A program made the position numbers and the translations under genes. Below, piece by piece: positions 1-6,404 of a stretch of 6,404 nucleotides of DNA. Under the pieces are notes generated by a model, which had not been told where the DNA came from, ran no database searches, and saw only the letters and a list, made by a program, of their open reading frames with translations. The DNA is taken from positions 1 to 6,404 of the forward strand of contig JAHEKL010000167.1 in assembly GCA_024638345.1 (NCBI GenBank), in the 5' to 3' direction. Position 1 is the stretch's first letter. Each line of letters starts with the position of its first letter. The DNA is from Gammaproteobacteria bacterium. Its GTDB lineage: Bacteria > Gemmatimonadota > Gemmatimonadetes > Longimicrobiales > Gaopeijiaceae.

Positions 1-1674
1 GGGACGAAGGATCTGCTCGCCCAGGAAGATTCTCTCGCTCCCCTCCCGCAAACCGAAGGCCCCTAGCGAGAAGACGGACGTCACGCCCGAGCTCCGGACC
101 TCGGCGGTCAGATTGAGGCGGTACAGCCCGCCGGCGCTGCGCTCGAACGGATCGAGTGCCTCGTAGATGCGGCGATTGACGTCGGGACCCAGGAGCTGCG
201 CGGTCTGCTCCTCGGTCAGGCCCGCGGATGGCAGGGGTGGTGGCCGCAGGAATGGTCGGAGCGTGGGAAAGACCAAAAAGGTCCCTTGAAGCCCGGTCTC
301 GTCCAGCACCTCCTCTCCCGGTTGAAGGACGGCCGCCCAGTCCACGCGCTCACCGGGAGATTGCGTGTCCAGGCCGAACAAGCGCAGGAAGGAGATCGGC
401 TCTCCGCTGGGAGCAGTGCGGAAGACCCTCCCACCGCTTTCCTCCCCGAGCGAGATGCTCAGGTCCAGCGAGTATTGATCCACGTCGCTCGAGCCCGACA
501 CCCGGTAGACCTGCTTCATCTCCAGATCCCATGTGGGACGGTCGGGCTGGTGCTGAGCCTGCGTCGCGCGTATCAAACGCAGCTCGGGGATCTCTCCCCG
601 GTTGTGCAGCACCTCCGGATCGTAGTCACCGATCCGCTGTCCATTCTGGGCCACGTAGGTGACCGCGAGCGCGTCTCCGGGGCGCAGGGGAGTCTGCAAC
701 GCCACCCAGAGACCTGAGGAGTGGAGGTAGTAGTCCTGACCGGGGCGGAGGTACCGGAACCAGCCGGATTCGCGTACGGTCGAGCCGTCGCGATCGAGCA
801 CCGCGTCTGCTCGGATGTAGCCCTCGACTTGCTGGCGCAGAACCGGATCCCGCTCCATCCGGTACAGCTGAATCGGAGCGCTTCCAGGGGCGATCCCCAC
901 GGGTGCGTTCTCAGGTCTCAGTGAGAGTACGTCGAGATGCGGCTCCCCCTCGATCGCGTCCGGATCGACGAGGAAGAAGAACTGCCCCTGGACGTAATCC
1001 GCGTCGTCCAGCACCAGGGTGTCGCGGTAGATGATTCCCGCGTCGGTGCCGATCCCGCCCAGACGAAACTCCCGGGTGCGACGGGCTCCCTGCTGCTGGG
1101 CGAAGACGGTCTGAACCTCGACGTCGCCGATCTGTCCGCCGACGAGGACACCGAAATTGCCCACCGGGATGCCCCGCGTGAGAAACCGGGTCTCCGGGAG
1201 TGAGAACGTCACATCTCCCACCTCGAGACGCCGCAGGAATTCGCCCTCCTGACCCTGATAGAACACCTGGAAGCGATTCGCGCCTGCAAACTCTCGGGTC
1301 TGATCGTAGTCCAGATCGACGAAGAGACGGTCCGCGATCGAGCCCGCGGCTTCGAGACCGAATTGAATCTCCGGCTGCAGCTGCGGGATCAGACCGGGCT
1401 CGCACGTGACCTGAAGGGAAGCGTCGCAGGGGCGGAAGAGTGCCCAGTCGCCCCCGAATTCCGCTCGTGCCCCGAATCTCACCGCCAGGTCCGACAGCGC
1501 TGATGGGAGCTCGGTGGTGGGTGTCTGCGCGGTCGCAGGAGTCGCATACGCCGCCAAGACGGACCCGAGGAGGATCGTCAGTAACGGAGTGGCCGCGCGT
1601 CGGTCGAATCCAAGCCCGCATCGGCCTGGACCACCCGAGTGATCGAAGGGTAAGACAGCCTTTCGTTCAGGCAT
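1..1674 (-). CDS. sprA: SprA/Sov-like outer-membrane translocon of type IX secretion, N-terminal 558 residues (3' end outside window)
   Basis: The minus frame is open from ATG 1674-1672 to base 1 without a stop, giving 558 residues. A basic stretch (FDRR, 23-26) and a hydrophobic run (about 30-46) ending in ATPATAQ look like a Sec signal peptide cleaved near residue 49. The rest resembles the N-terminal part of Flavobacterium SprA, block by block and in order, as I recall that sequence: VDLDYDQTREF (119-129), RRLEVGDVTFSLP (148-160), GIPVGNFGV (168-176), QTVFAQQQGARRTREF (188-203), an acidic FFF block (226-240), GQDYYL (312-317), LAVTYVAQNGQRIGDY (336-351), TWDLEMKQVYRV (381-392), LRLFGLD (430-436) and a GAFGLREGSE block (538-547). 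SprA family members are beta-barrels often above 2,000 residues that carry type IX cargo across the outer membrane, so most of this gene is probably missing. C83 and C91 could form a disulfide. The start is uncertain: the n-region before the hydrophobic run is long, no clear Shine-Dalgarno is seen, and another in-frame ATG lies at 1716-1714. The window shows no other type IX gene, so secretion is inferred from family. Confidence 0.82.
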   Translation of the reverse strand, partial: MPERKAVLPFDHSGGPGRCGLGFDRRAATPLLTILLGSVLAAYATPATAQTPTTELPSALSDLAVRFGARAEFGGDWALFRPCDASLQVTCEPGLIPQLQPEIQFGLEAAGSIADRLFVDLDYDQTREFAGANRFQVFYQGQEGEFLRRLEVGDVTFSLPETRFLTRGIPVGNFGVLVGGQIGDVEVQTVFAQQQGARRTREFRLGGIGTDAGIIYRDTLVLDDADYVQGQFFFLVDPDAIEGEPHLDVLSLRPENAPVGIAPGSAPIQLYRMERDPVLRQQVEGYIRADAVLDRDGSTVRESGWFRYLRPGQDYYLHSSGLWVALQTPLRPGDALAVTYVAQNGQRIGDYDPEVLHNRGEIPELRLIRATQAQHQPDRPTWDLEMKQVYRVSGSSDVDQYSLDLSISLGEESGGRVFRTAPSGEPISFLRLFGLDTQSPGERVDWAAVLQPGEEVLDETGLQGTFLVFPTLRPFLRPPPLPSAGLTEEQTAQLLGPDVNRRIYEALDPFERSAGGLYRLNLTAEVRSSGVTSVFSLGAFGLREGSERIFLGEQILRP

Positions 1675-1714
1675 TTGGGACGAAACCCAGCCTCGCCGGG
1701 AGATCGACGGGAGC
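1675..1714. promoter_or_regulatory. 40-bp divergent gap between sprA-like gene and lptF, with lptF ribosome-binding candidates
   Basis: This gap separates the two divergent start codons, so the promoters of both genes must lie partly inside the opposite gene's 5' end. Two GGGAG copies precede the lptF ATG, at 1698-1702 (12 bases before the ATG) and 1709-1713 (one base before it). The first is rather far and the second too close, so the lptF site is atypical. On the minus strand the best purine run (GAGG, 1694-1691) is about 16 bases from ATG 1674, too far to decide that start. I found no convincing -35/-10 pair on either strand. Confidence 0.35.
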
Positions 1715-3163
1715 ATGAAGATCGTCACGCGCTATGTCATCCGGGCCCACATCGGTCCGTTTGTCTTCGCGTTCACGGCGCTCACGGGTCTAATCTTCCT
1801 CAATGCGGTCGCACAGCGATTGGACGATTTGGCCGGCCGCGGGCTGGGCCTGGCGGTGATTGGAGAGTTCTTCCTGCTCTCCCTCCCTCATGTGGTCGCG
1901 TTGACTTTCCCGATGTCGATCCTCGTGGCCACGCTCTACGCTTTCTCGGATCTGACCGGGAACAACGAGGTGGCCGCAATGGCCTCCGGAGGGATCCACC
2001 CCATACGGCTGATCATCCCGCTGGTCGGTGTCGGTCTGGCGCTCGCGGGGACCGTGTACTTCTTCAACGATCAGGTCCTACCGGAAGCAAACCATCGGTT
2101 AAGTTCCCTGCTCACCGACATCGGAAGCAAGAGTCCCACCCTGGAGCTGCGTGAAGAGGTCGTCAACGAGATCCATACGGACGACGACACGAAGTACTTC
2201 CTCCGCGCCAGCGCGATCGACCCGCAGACCAACCGGCTCGAGGACGTAACGATCTTCGACCTGAGCGAAACGGGCGCGTCCAGAACCATCACGGCCGAGC
2301 ACGGACGAATGGCGTTCACCGCCGACCTACGTGACCTGGTCCTGACGCTCGAGGACGGTGTCGTATTCGAGATCTCCGACGCGAGACCCGGGATTTTCCA
2401 GCGGCTCAGGTACGAGACTCAGATCCTTCCGCTGCGTGGCGTCGCCCAGGAGCTCGAGCGGCAGGCCGGTGGGAGTCGGAGTGACCGGGAGATGACGGTC
2501 GCCATGCTTCGCGCGGAGGCGGAGAGCGGCCGAAGTCAGCTCCGCACGGTCATGGAAGAGAGCCTGGAAGCTTCGCGGAGCGGAGTGGAGACGGCTCTCC
2601 GTGGATTGACGCCGGAGGAGCTCGCGGCCGAGCCCGCTCCGCCCGAGCTCTCGCAAGGCACGCAGGGAGCCCCGCAGGGTGAGGTCACATCGGCGACCAT
2701 GACGAGGGGGGTATCCAGCGCCCTGAGAATCAATCGGGCTCGCTGGGACGTCTATCGACTCTCCGTGGCTCGCCATCTCGTGGAAATCCACAAGAAATAC
2801 GCGATCTCCTTCGCGTGCATCATCTTCATCCTCCTGGGGCCGCCGCTTGCGATGAGGTTCCCTCAGGGCGGGGTGGGCATGGTGATCGCGGTGTCCGTCG
2901 GGATCTTCTTCGTCTATTGGGTGGGACTGATCGGAGGGGAGCGCTTCGCGGACGAGGGTCAGGTGAACCCGGTCGTGGCCATGTGGGCGGCCAACGCGGC
3001 CCTGCTGGCCACGGCGATCTTCTTCCTCTGGAACGTCGCCGATCGGGTTTCGACCAACCGTGGCAGCTTCTGGTCCGAGCTCGGTAGCCGAATCCGAGGC
3101 ACGGTCGGCGGACTGCTCAAACGCGGCGGACCCGGCGTCTCCAGCACCGGAGTCGGATCATGA
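1715..3163 (+). CDS. lptF: LptF/LptG-family LPS export permease (probable LptF)
   Basis: This is a 482-residue inner-membrane protein of the LptF/LptG (YjgP/YjgQ) family. With LptG and the LptB ATPase, such permeases pull lipopolysaccharide out of the inner membrane and pass it to the periplasmic Lpt bridge. Three membrane segments (about 12-33, 48-76, 97-118) precede a large periplasmic beta-rich domain (about 120-245), and three follow it (about 362-382, 386-407, 419-440). Family signatures are NDQVLPEAN (118-126) after segment 3, HKKYAISFACIIFILLGPPLA (359-379) at segment 4, and the ADEG then MWAAN pattern before segment 6. It is over 100 residues longer than the E. coli protein, mainly from a charged, helix-prone, then Pro/Gln/Gly-rich insert at about 255-345 and a Ser/Gly-rich tail after 448. 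The ATG at 1715 gives the expected MKIVTRYVIR start. Its stop overlaps the lptG start by 4 bp, so the two are probably translationally coupled. F versus G is assigned by gene order and the pair could be swapped; membership of the family is firm. Confidence 0.9.
   Translation: MKIVTRYVIRAHIGPFVFAFTALTGLIFLNAVAQRLDDLAGRGLGLAVIGEFFLLSLPHVVALTFPMSILVATLYAFSDLTGNNEVAAMASGGIHPIRLIIPLVGVGLALAGTVYFFNDQVLPEANHRLSSLLTDIGSKSPTLELREEVVNEIHTDDDTKYFLRASAIDPQTNRLEDVTIFDLSETGASRTITAEHGRMAFTADLRDLVLTLEDGVVFEISDARPGIFQRLRYETQILPLRGVAQELERQAGGSRSDREMTVAMLRAEAESGRSQLRTVMEESLEASRSGVETALRGLTPEELAAEPAPPELSQGTQGAPQGEVTSATMTRGVSSALRINRARWDVYRLSVARHLVEIHKKYAISFACIIFILLGPPLAMRFPQGGVGMVIAVSVGIFFVYWVGLIGGERFADEGQVNPVVAMWAANAALLATAIFFLWNVADRVSTNRGSFWSELGSRIRGTVGGLLKRGGPGVSSTGVGS
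3149..3163 (+). promoter_or_regulatory. lptG ribosome-binding site and ATGA stop-start overlap
   Basis: GGAG at 3149-3152 lies seven bases before the lptG ATG (3160-3162), a good Shine-Dalgarno position inside the last codons of lptF. The lptF TGA (3161-3163) overlaps that ATG. This fixes the lptG start and suggests that reinitiation keeps the two permease subunits in balance. Confidence 0.8.
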
Positions 3164-4230
3164 GGATCTTGGACCGTCTGATCGTTGGGACGTTCCTCAA
3201 GCTCTTTCTGATCTTCATCTTCAGCGCCCCCCTGCTCTTCATCCTCGGCGATGTCACCGAGAACCTGGACCGCTATCTCGCGGCGGGCGTCTCTTTTCAG
3301 GACACGCTCGTCTCCTACGCATACGAGTATCCCAAGTTCTTCTTCTGGTCGTTCCCGATCGCCGCGATGCTGGCCACGGTGTTCACGATTCAGCCCATGA
3401 CCACCCACCGGGAGATCATGGCGGCGAAATCCGGGGGGGTCTCGTTCTACCGGCTCGTTACTCCGTTGCTGTTGATGGGACTAGTACTTACAGGCATCGA
3501 CCTTGCGCTCGCAGAAATCGCTCCACGATCTACGAGGATCGCGGGGGATCTCCGCGGGGATCGGCAACTCGGACAGTCCTGGCGAAGCGACTTCGTGTAT
3601 ATCACCGACCACGGCGAATCGCTGAGTGCTCGCCGTCTGACCGTGGATGACGGCCGGATGGTAGGCGTCTCGCTTCAGAGCCTCCCCCGTGAGCCGGACG
3701 CGCCCGTGACGTACATCCAGGCAAGCATGGCGCGCTGGTGGGAGGGGAACGGGTGGCTGTTCCAAGAGGGCTACCGGCGTGAGGTGTACCCGGACGACAC
3801 CGAGACGACCGTCGGCTTCGAGAGCCACCTCGTCCGTACGATGACGGAGCGGCCCGCCGATCTACTCGAGGTCGTCCGCGACGAGGACGAGATGACTTAC
3901 GGAGAGCTGAAGCGGTTCAGCGATCGTCTGCTACGGTCGGGCGGGCAGGTCGGGAGAACGCGTACCAAGATGGAGGAACGGATCGCCATTCCCGCTGCCA
4001 CCTTCATCATCATGCTCTTCGGGGCACCGCTGGCCACCTCGTCCCGACGGGGTGGACCTGCGTTCGGCGTCGGATTGTCGCTCGCAACCACGATCGTCTA
4101 CATGGCGTTGCTCAGGGTATCTCAGAATCTGGGTTACGCGGGCACTCTGGACCCGATGACCGCCTCGTGGCTACCGAACGTGGTCTTTTTCGTGGCCGGA
4201 GTGGTCCTGCTCAGGAGGGTCCGGACCTAG
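3160..4230 (+). CDS. lptG: LptF/LptG-family LPS export permease (probable LptG)
   Basis: This 356-residue protein is close to the usual length of the family and is the second permease of the pair, expected to form a heterodimer with the upstream product that works with LptB. Membrane segments are predicted at about 12-31, 58-78, 98-120, 273-293, 300-321 and 336-352, with a periplasmic domain of about 150 residues between segments 3 and 4. Recognisable family features are the THREIMAAKSGG cytoplasmic loop (82-93, the coupling-helix region in known structures), RIAIPAATFIIMLFGAPLATS (274-294) at segment 4, and SWLPN (336-340) at the last segment. The block DEMTYGELKRFSDRL (243-257) is the usual linker between the periplasmic domain and segment 4. 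It lacks the long insert seen in its partner. Its last 20 bases overlap the 3' end of the opposite-strand epimerase-like gene. Confidence 0.9.
   Translation: MRILDRLIVGTFLKLFLIFIFSAPLLFILGDVTENLDRYLAAGVSFQDTLVSYAYEYPKFFFWSFPIAAMLATVFTIQPMTTHREIMAAKSGGVSFYRLVTPLLLMGLVLTGIDLALAEIAPRSTRIAGDLRGDRQLGQSWRSDFVYITDHGESLSARRLTVDDGRMVGVSLQSLPREPDAPVTYIQASMARWWEGNGWLFQEGYRREVYPDDTETTVGFESHLVRTMTERPADLLEVVRDEDEMTYGELKRFSDRLLRSGGQVGRTRTKMEERIAIPAATFIIMLFGAPLATSSRRGGPAFGVGLSLATTIVYMALLRVSQNLGYAGTLDPMTASWLPNVVFFVAGVVLLRRVRT
4211..4230. other. 20-bp tail-to-tail overlap of lptG and dapF-like gene
   Basis: The lptG stop (TAG, 4228-4230) lies inside the minus-strand gene, whose own stop (TGA, 4213-4211) lies inside lptG. 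A perfect 10-bp palindrome, GGTCCGGACC (4218-4227), sits in the overlap, but there is no T-run on either side and no intergenic room for a standard intrinsic terminator. Confidence 0.8.
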
Positions 4231-5185
4231 GGTCGTCCTCGGAACGTCCAAGCAGCGCCGCTCGGTTCAGGGAACGCACGAAACCGGGAGTCAGCCGACC
4301 TTCGCAGATCTCCTCGACCGGGCCTCTCAGCGTCACCTCGAGACCGGCGGTCACCGTGACGGCGAGCGTCCCCCCCTCCATCAGAACCGAGATCGGGCCG
4401 GGCTGTAGTCGTCCGGTGGCGACACCGGCGACGGCGGCCGCGCACGAGCTCGTGCCAGACGCGCTCGTTCTTCCCACTCCTCGCTCCCAGATTCCGATCT
4501 CGATCCGATCCCGACCCAGCACCTCGACGACCTGCACGTTGATCCCCTCATCGAAGGCGCCGTGACGGGAGAGGAACGGGCCCAGCTCCTCCAGCGCGGC
4601 CTCCGACCGTGCGGGGGGGAAGACGACCGCGTGAGGATTGCCCATCGACACGGGGGTGAACGCGATCGGCCCGTGGCTCGGGTGCACCACGCGGCCCTCC
4701 TCGTCGAGTAGGTCCGAGTTCGCCCTCACGTGCTCGAGTCCCAACCGAGCCTCCCCCATCGCGACCTCGACGTCGTACCTGCCGACGTCGTCCGCCCCGT
4801 GGACCGTCATCGAAATGCGGCTTCCGCCGATCTCCACCTCGAACGGGCCCTCGGCCACGGCGCCTTCACGTAAGAGATGAGATGCGAGGACCCGGAGACC
4901 GTTTCCGCTTCGCTCGAACTCCGTGCCATCGGGGTTGAAGCCCCGGACCTCGAACACCCGGTTCGAGGGTTCTCGATCCGCCAGCACGAGGAGACCGTCC
5001 GAACCGATCCCCGTTCCCCGACGACAGATTTTCCGGATCGTGCTTGGTGAAACCCGCCATCCCCCCTGCCCCTCGGATCGGCCGAAGACCAGATAATCGT
5101 TTCCCAAGCCATGGGCATAGTAGTAGTGCTCATCCGCTCGGAGTCCCGGGCCAAGCGTCTCCATCGACCGATCCCCGGAGCTCAC
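4211..5185 (-). CDS. dapF: Diaminopimelate epimerase family protein with both catalytic cysteines replaced by serine
   Basis: The 324-residue product has the two-domain DapF fold pattern. DapF converts LL- to meso-diaminopimelate, for lysine and peptidoglycan, using two cysteines as acid and base. Conserved motifs are HGLGND (25-30), GIGSDGLLVL (59-68), FNPDG (83-87), VSMGNPHAVVF (179-189), EGINVQVVEV (213-222) and ERGVG (234-238). The family normally reads CGNG and ACGTGAC at the catalytic sites; here they are SGNG (S93, codon AGC, 4909-4907) and ASGTSSC (S243, codon TCT, 4459-4457). C248 matches the second, non-catalytic cysteine of the ACGTGAC motif. Both changes are clear in the bases and the frame is intact, so this is not a decayed gene. 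Known DapF needs both thiols, so this protein may be a weak epimerase or have another reaction; substrate and function are not established, and the symbol names the family only. The GTG start overlaps the pepP stop; ATG 5164-5162 (residue 8) is an alternative. The C-terminus runs about 25 residues past the usual end. Confidence 0.85.
   Translation of the reverse strand: MSSGDRSMETLGPGLRADEHYYYAHGLGNDYLVFGRSEGQGGWRVSPSTIRKICRRGTGIGSDGLLVLADREPSNRVFEVRGFNPDGTEFERSGNGLRVLASHLLREGAVAEGPFEVEIGGSRISMTVHGADDVGRYDVEVAMGEARLGLEHVRANSDLLDEEGRVVHPSHGPIAFTPVSMGNPHAVVFPPARSEAALEELGPFLSRHGAFDEGINVQVVEVLGRDRIEIGIWERGVGRTSASGTSSCAAAVAGVATGRLQPGPISVLMEGGTLAVTVTAGLEVTLRGPVEEICEGRLTPGFVRSLNRAALLGRSEDDPRSGPS
5182..5185 (-). 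other. GTGA stop-start overlap joining pepP and the dapF-like gene
   Basis: On the minus strand the pepP TGA (5184-5182) overlaps the GTG (5185-5183) of the epimerase-like gene. This implies one transcript and likely translational coupling. Only a weak purine-rich site precedes the GTG. If translation began instead at ATG 5164-5162, preceded by GGGG, the genes would be separated by 17 bp but still be one operon. Confidence 0.65.
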
Positions 5186-6404
5186 GTCCCGACGGTTCCG
5201 ACCATGGCCTCGACGGCATCAGGATCGGTCGGCAGCGCGGCCGTCAGCACCTCCGCACCCTCGTCGGTGACGAGCACGTCGTCTTCGACGCGGATACCGA
5301 TACCGGCAAAGGACGGCGCGGGCCCGTCCGCCGCGAAGTAGAGACCGGGCTCCACGGTCAGCACCATCCCGGGCTCGAGTTTCCTCGAGGCACCGTTTCT
5401 GGCGTAGTCACCCACGTCGTGCGTTTCGAGTCCGAGCCAATGCGACGTCCTATGGGGAAAGAAGGGCTTGTGAGCGCCGGTCTCGATCAGCTCGTCCTCG
5501 TCTCCGGAAAGGACTCCCAGCCGCTGGAGCCCATGGACCAGAACGCGGACTGTATGGTCGTGCACTTCGGAGATCCGTGCCCCGGGGCGAACGAATGAAA
5601 TCGCTTCCTTTCGAGCCTCGTCGACGACCGCGTAGACGTCTCGCTGGCGAGCGGAGAAGCGACCGGAGACGGGAGCCGTTCGACTCACGTCGGCCGCGTA
5701 CATGCGGCACTCCGCTCCCGCGTCCAGCAAGACGAGGTCACCCGATTCCATGCGCCTGGAGTTCTCGACGTAGTGCAACACGCATCCGTTCTCGCCGGAC
5801 CCCACGATGGTGGCGAATGCGGGTCCCGCGGCACCCAGTCGACGAAACTCAGCCTCCAGATCCGCTTCGGTCTGCCACTCCCCCATTCCAGGACAGAGCC
5901 GCGCGAGGGCGGCCTTGAAGCCCTGGACCGTAATCGCGGCCGCCTCTCGCATGGCCACGATCTCAGCGGCATCCTTGCGCAGCCGCAACTCGTCGAGGAT
6001 GGCGCCGGGGTCCATGATCCCCCGAGGCCCGGTCCCGTGTCTTGCCCCCTTCCTGCGTGCCATCCGAAGGGCGCCGAGCACGCCGGCTTCGGTCCTCGGG
6101 CTCGCTTCCAGTCGGAAGAACACACGATCTGCCCCCGAGAGAAGCTCGGGCAGATCTCCGTCCAGCCGGTGGATCGGCCTCGCCTCCTCCACGCCGACCA
6201 GGGCTCGCGCTGCATCGGGGCCCGCTCGCGATCCGGTCCACAGCTCGGCGTCGGGGTCTCGCGAACGGCTGAAGAGGACCGTCCGCTCGGAGTCGGCGAA
6301 AGCGCGCAGGACGAGTACGGATTCGGGCTCGGTGAACCCCGTGAGATAGAAGAGCTCGGAGTCGGGTCGGTAGGGAAGCTCGGAGTCTCCGGACCGGTAC
6401 TGGA
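5182..6404 (-). CDS. pepP: Xaa-Pro aminopeptidase, M24B family, PepP type (N-terminus outside window)
   Basis: The frame is open from the right edge (first whole codon 6402-6400) to TGA 5184-5182, giving 406 visible residues. The enzyme removes an N-terminal residue that precedes proline, using two metal ions, in the cytoplasm unless an unseen N-terminus says otherwise. The fragment begins inside the N-terminal creatinase-like domain with the family pattern YRPDSELFYLTGFTEPES (11-28), so roughly 25-35 residues are missing. In the pita-bread domain all five metal ligands can be placed by comparison with E. coli PepP: D227 (DAGAE), D238 (ADVSRT), H321 (SHWLGLETHDVG), E351 (VEPGLY) and E373 (RVEDD). 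The other active-site histidines H317 and H328 and R371 are also present, and ligand spacing matches almost exactly, so it is probably active. It lies directly upstream of the dapF-like gene in the same direction. A prolidase-like activity on Xaa-Pro dipeptides is possible, but the N-terminal domain favours the aminopeptidase. Confidence 0.92.
   Translation of the reverse strand, partial: QYRSGDSELPYRPDSELFYLTGFTEPESVLVLRAFADSERTVLFSRSRDPDAELWTGSRAGPDAARALVGVEEARPIHRLDGDLPELLSGADRVFFRLEASPRTEAGVLGALRMARRKGARHGTGPRGIMDPGAILDELRLRKDAAEIVAMREAAAITVQGFKAALARLCPGMGEWQTEADLEAEFRRLGAAGPAFATIVGSGENGCVLHYVENSRRMESGDLVLLDAGAECRMYAADVSRTAPVSGRFSARQRDVYAVVDEARKEAISFVRPGARISEVHDHTVRVLVHGLQRLGVLSGDEDELIETGAHKPFFPHRTSHWLGLETHDVGDYARNGASRKLEPGMVLTVEPGLYFAADGPAPSFAGIGIRVEDDVLVTDEGAEVLTAALPTDPDAVEAMVGTVGT

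Noticed and set aside
228..924. Several plus-strand open frames opposite the SprA-like gene (for example 228-662, 286-717, 721-924)
   Set aside because: They are antisense to a gene with clear homology, show no domain pattern, and long antisense frames are expected at this GC content.
911..1621. A 236-codon minus-strand open frame starting at 1621
   Set aside because: Its product is an Arg/Gly/Ser/Pro-rich composition typical of an off-frame reading of GC-rich DNA, and it lies within the SprA-like gene, whose frame gives a recognisable protein.
1627..1656. Promoter-like pair TGGACC (1627-1632) and TAAGAC (1651-1656) ahead of lptF
   Set aside because: Both hexamers are poor matches to consensus, and promoter rules for this lineage are uncertain, so the match may be chance.
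1831..1844. GC-rich palindromic run around GGCCGGCC in lptF
   Set aside because: It is explained by Ala-Gly-Arg codons in a GC-rich gene, with no flanking structure or repetition elsewhere.
2327..2791. A minus-strand 154-codon frame opposite lptF
   Set aside because: It has no recognisable motif and lies fully within the well-supported lptF gene.
4196..4224. Possible bidirectional hairpin (CCGGA 4196-4200 with TCCGG 4220-4224, inner TCCT/AGGA) at the lptG/dapF junction
   Set aside because: The inner and outer stems are short and separated by mismatches, and neither strand has a following T-run, so it does not qualify as an intrinsic terminator.
5577..6349. Plus-strand open frames opposite pepP (5577-5918, 5807-6349)
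   Set aside because: They are Arg/Ser/Pro-rich antisense shadows of a gene with all metal-binding residues in place.

Overview
The window is GC-rich, gene-dense bacterial DNA with five protein-coding genes, two of them cut by the window ends. No RNA gene, CRISPR array, mobile element or notable repeat was seen. A SprA-like type IX secretion translocon, an LPS-export LptF/LptG pair and strongly GC-biased codon use together suggest a Gram-negative, high-GC relative of the Fibrobacterota-Chlorobiota-Bacteroidota group. Gemmatimonadota is my best guess, but it rests on gene content and remembered family patterns, not on a search.

Layout: (1) 1-1674, minus strand: the N-terminal 558 residues of a large SprA/Sov-like outer-membrane protein, whose C-terminus lies beyond the left edge. 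(2) A 40-bp divergent gap at 1675-1714. (3) 1715-3163 and 3160-4230, plus strand: two LptF/LptG-family permeases overlapping by ATGA. (4) 4211-5185, minus strand: a diaminopimelate-epimerase-family protein whose 3' end overlaps lptG by 20 bp, tail to tail. (5) 5182-6404, minus strand: an M24B Xaa-Pro aminopeptidase (PepP type), cut at its N-terminus by the right edge and joined to the epimerase gene by a GTGA overlap. There is no gene-free stretch longer than 40 bp.

The left part is devoted to the cell envelope. SprA-like proteins form the outer-membrane channel of type IX secretion. LptF and LptG form the inner-membrane part of the transporter that extracts lipopolysaccharide towards the outer membrane. 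The two right-hand genes read as one operon, pepP then the dapF-like gene, linking peptide turnover with an amino-acid epimerase fold.

The two points most worth attention are the epimerase-family protein, which keeps the family's substrate-binding motifs but has serine at both catalytic cysteine positions, and the SprA-like translocon lying head to head with the LPS exporter in what appears not to be a Bacteroidota genome. No wholly new multi-gene system is evident.
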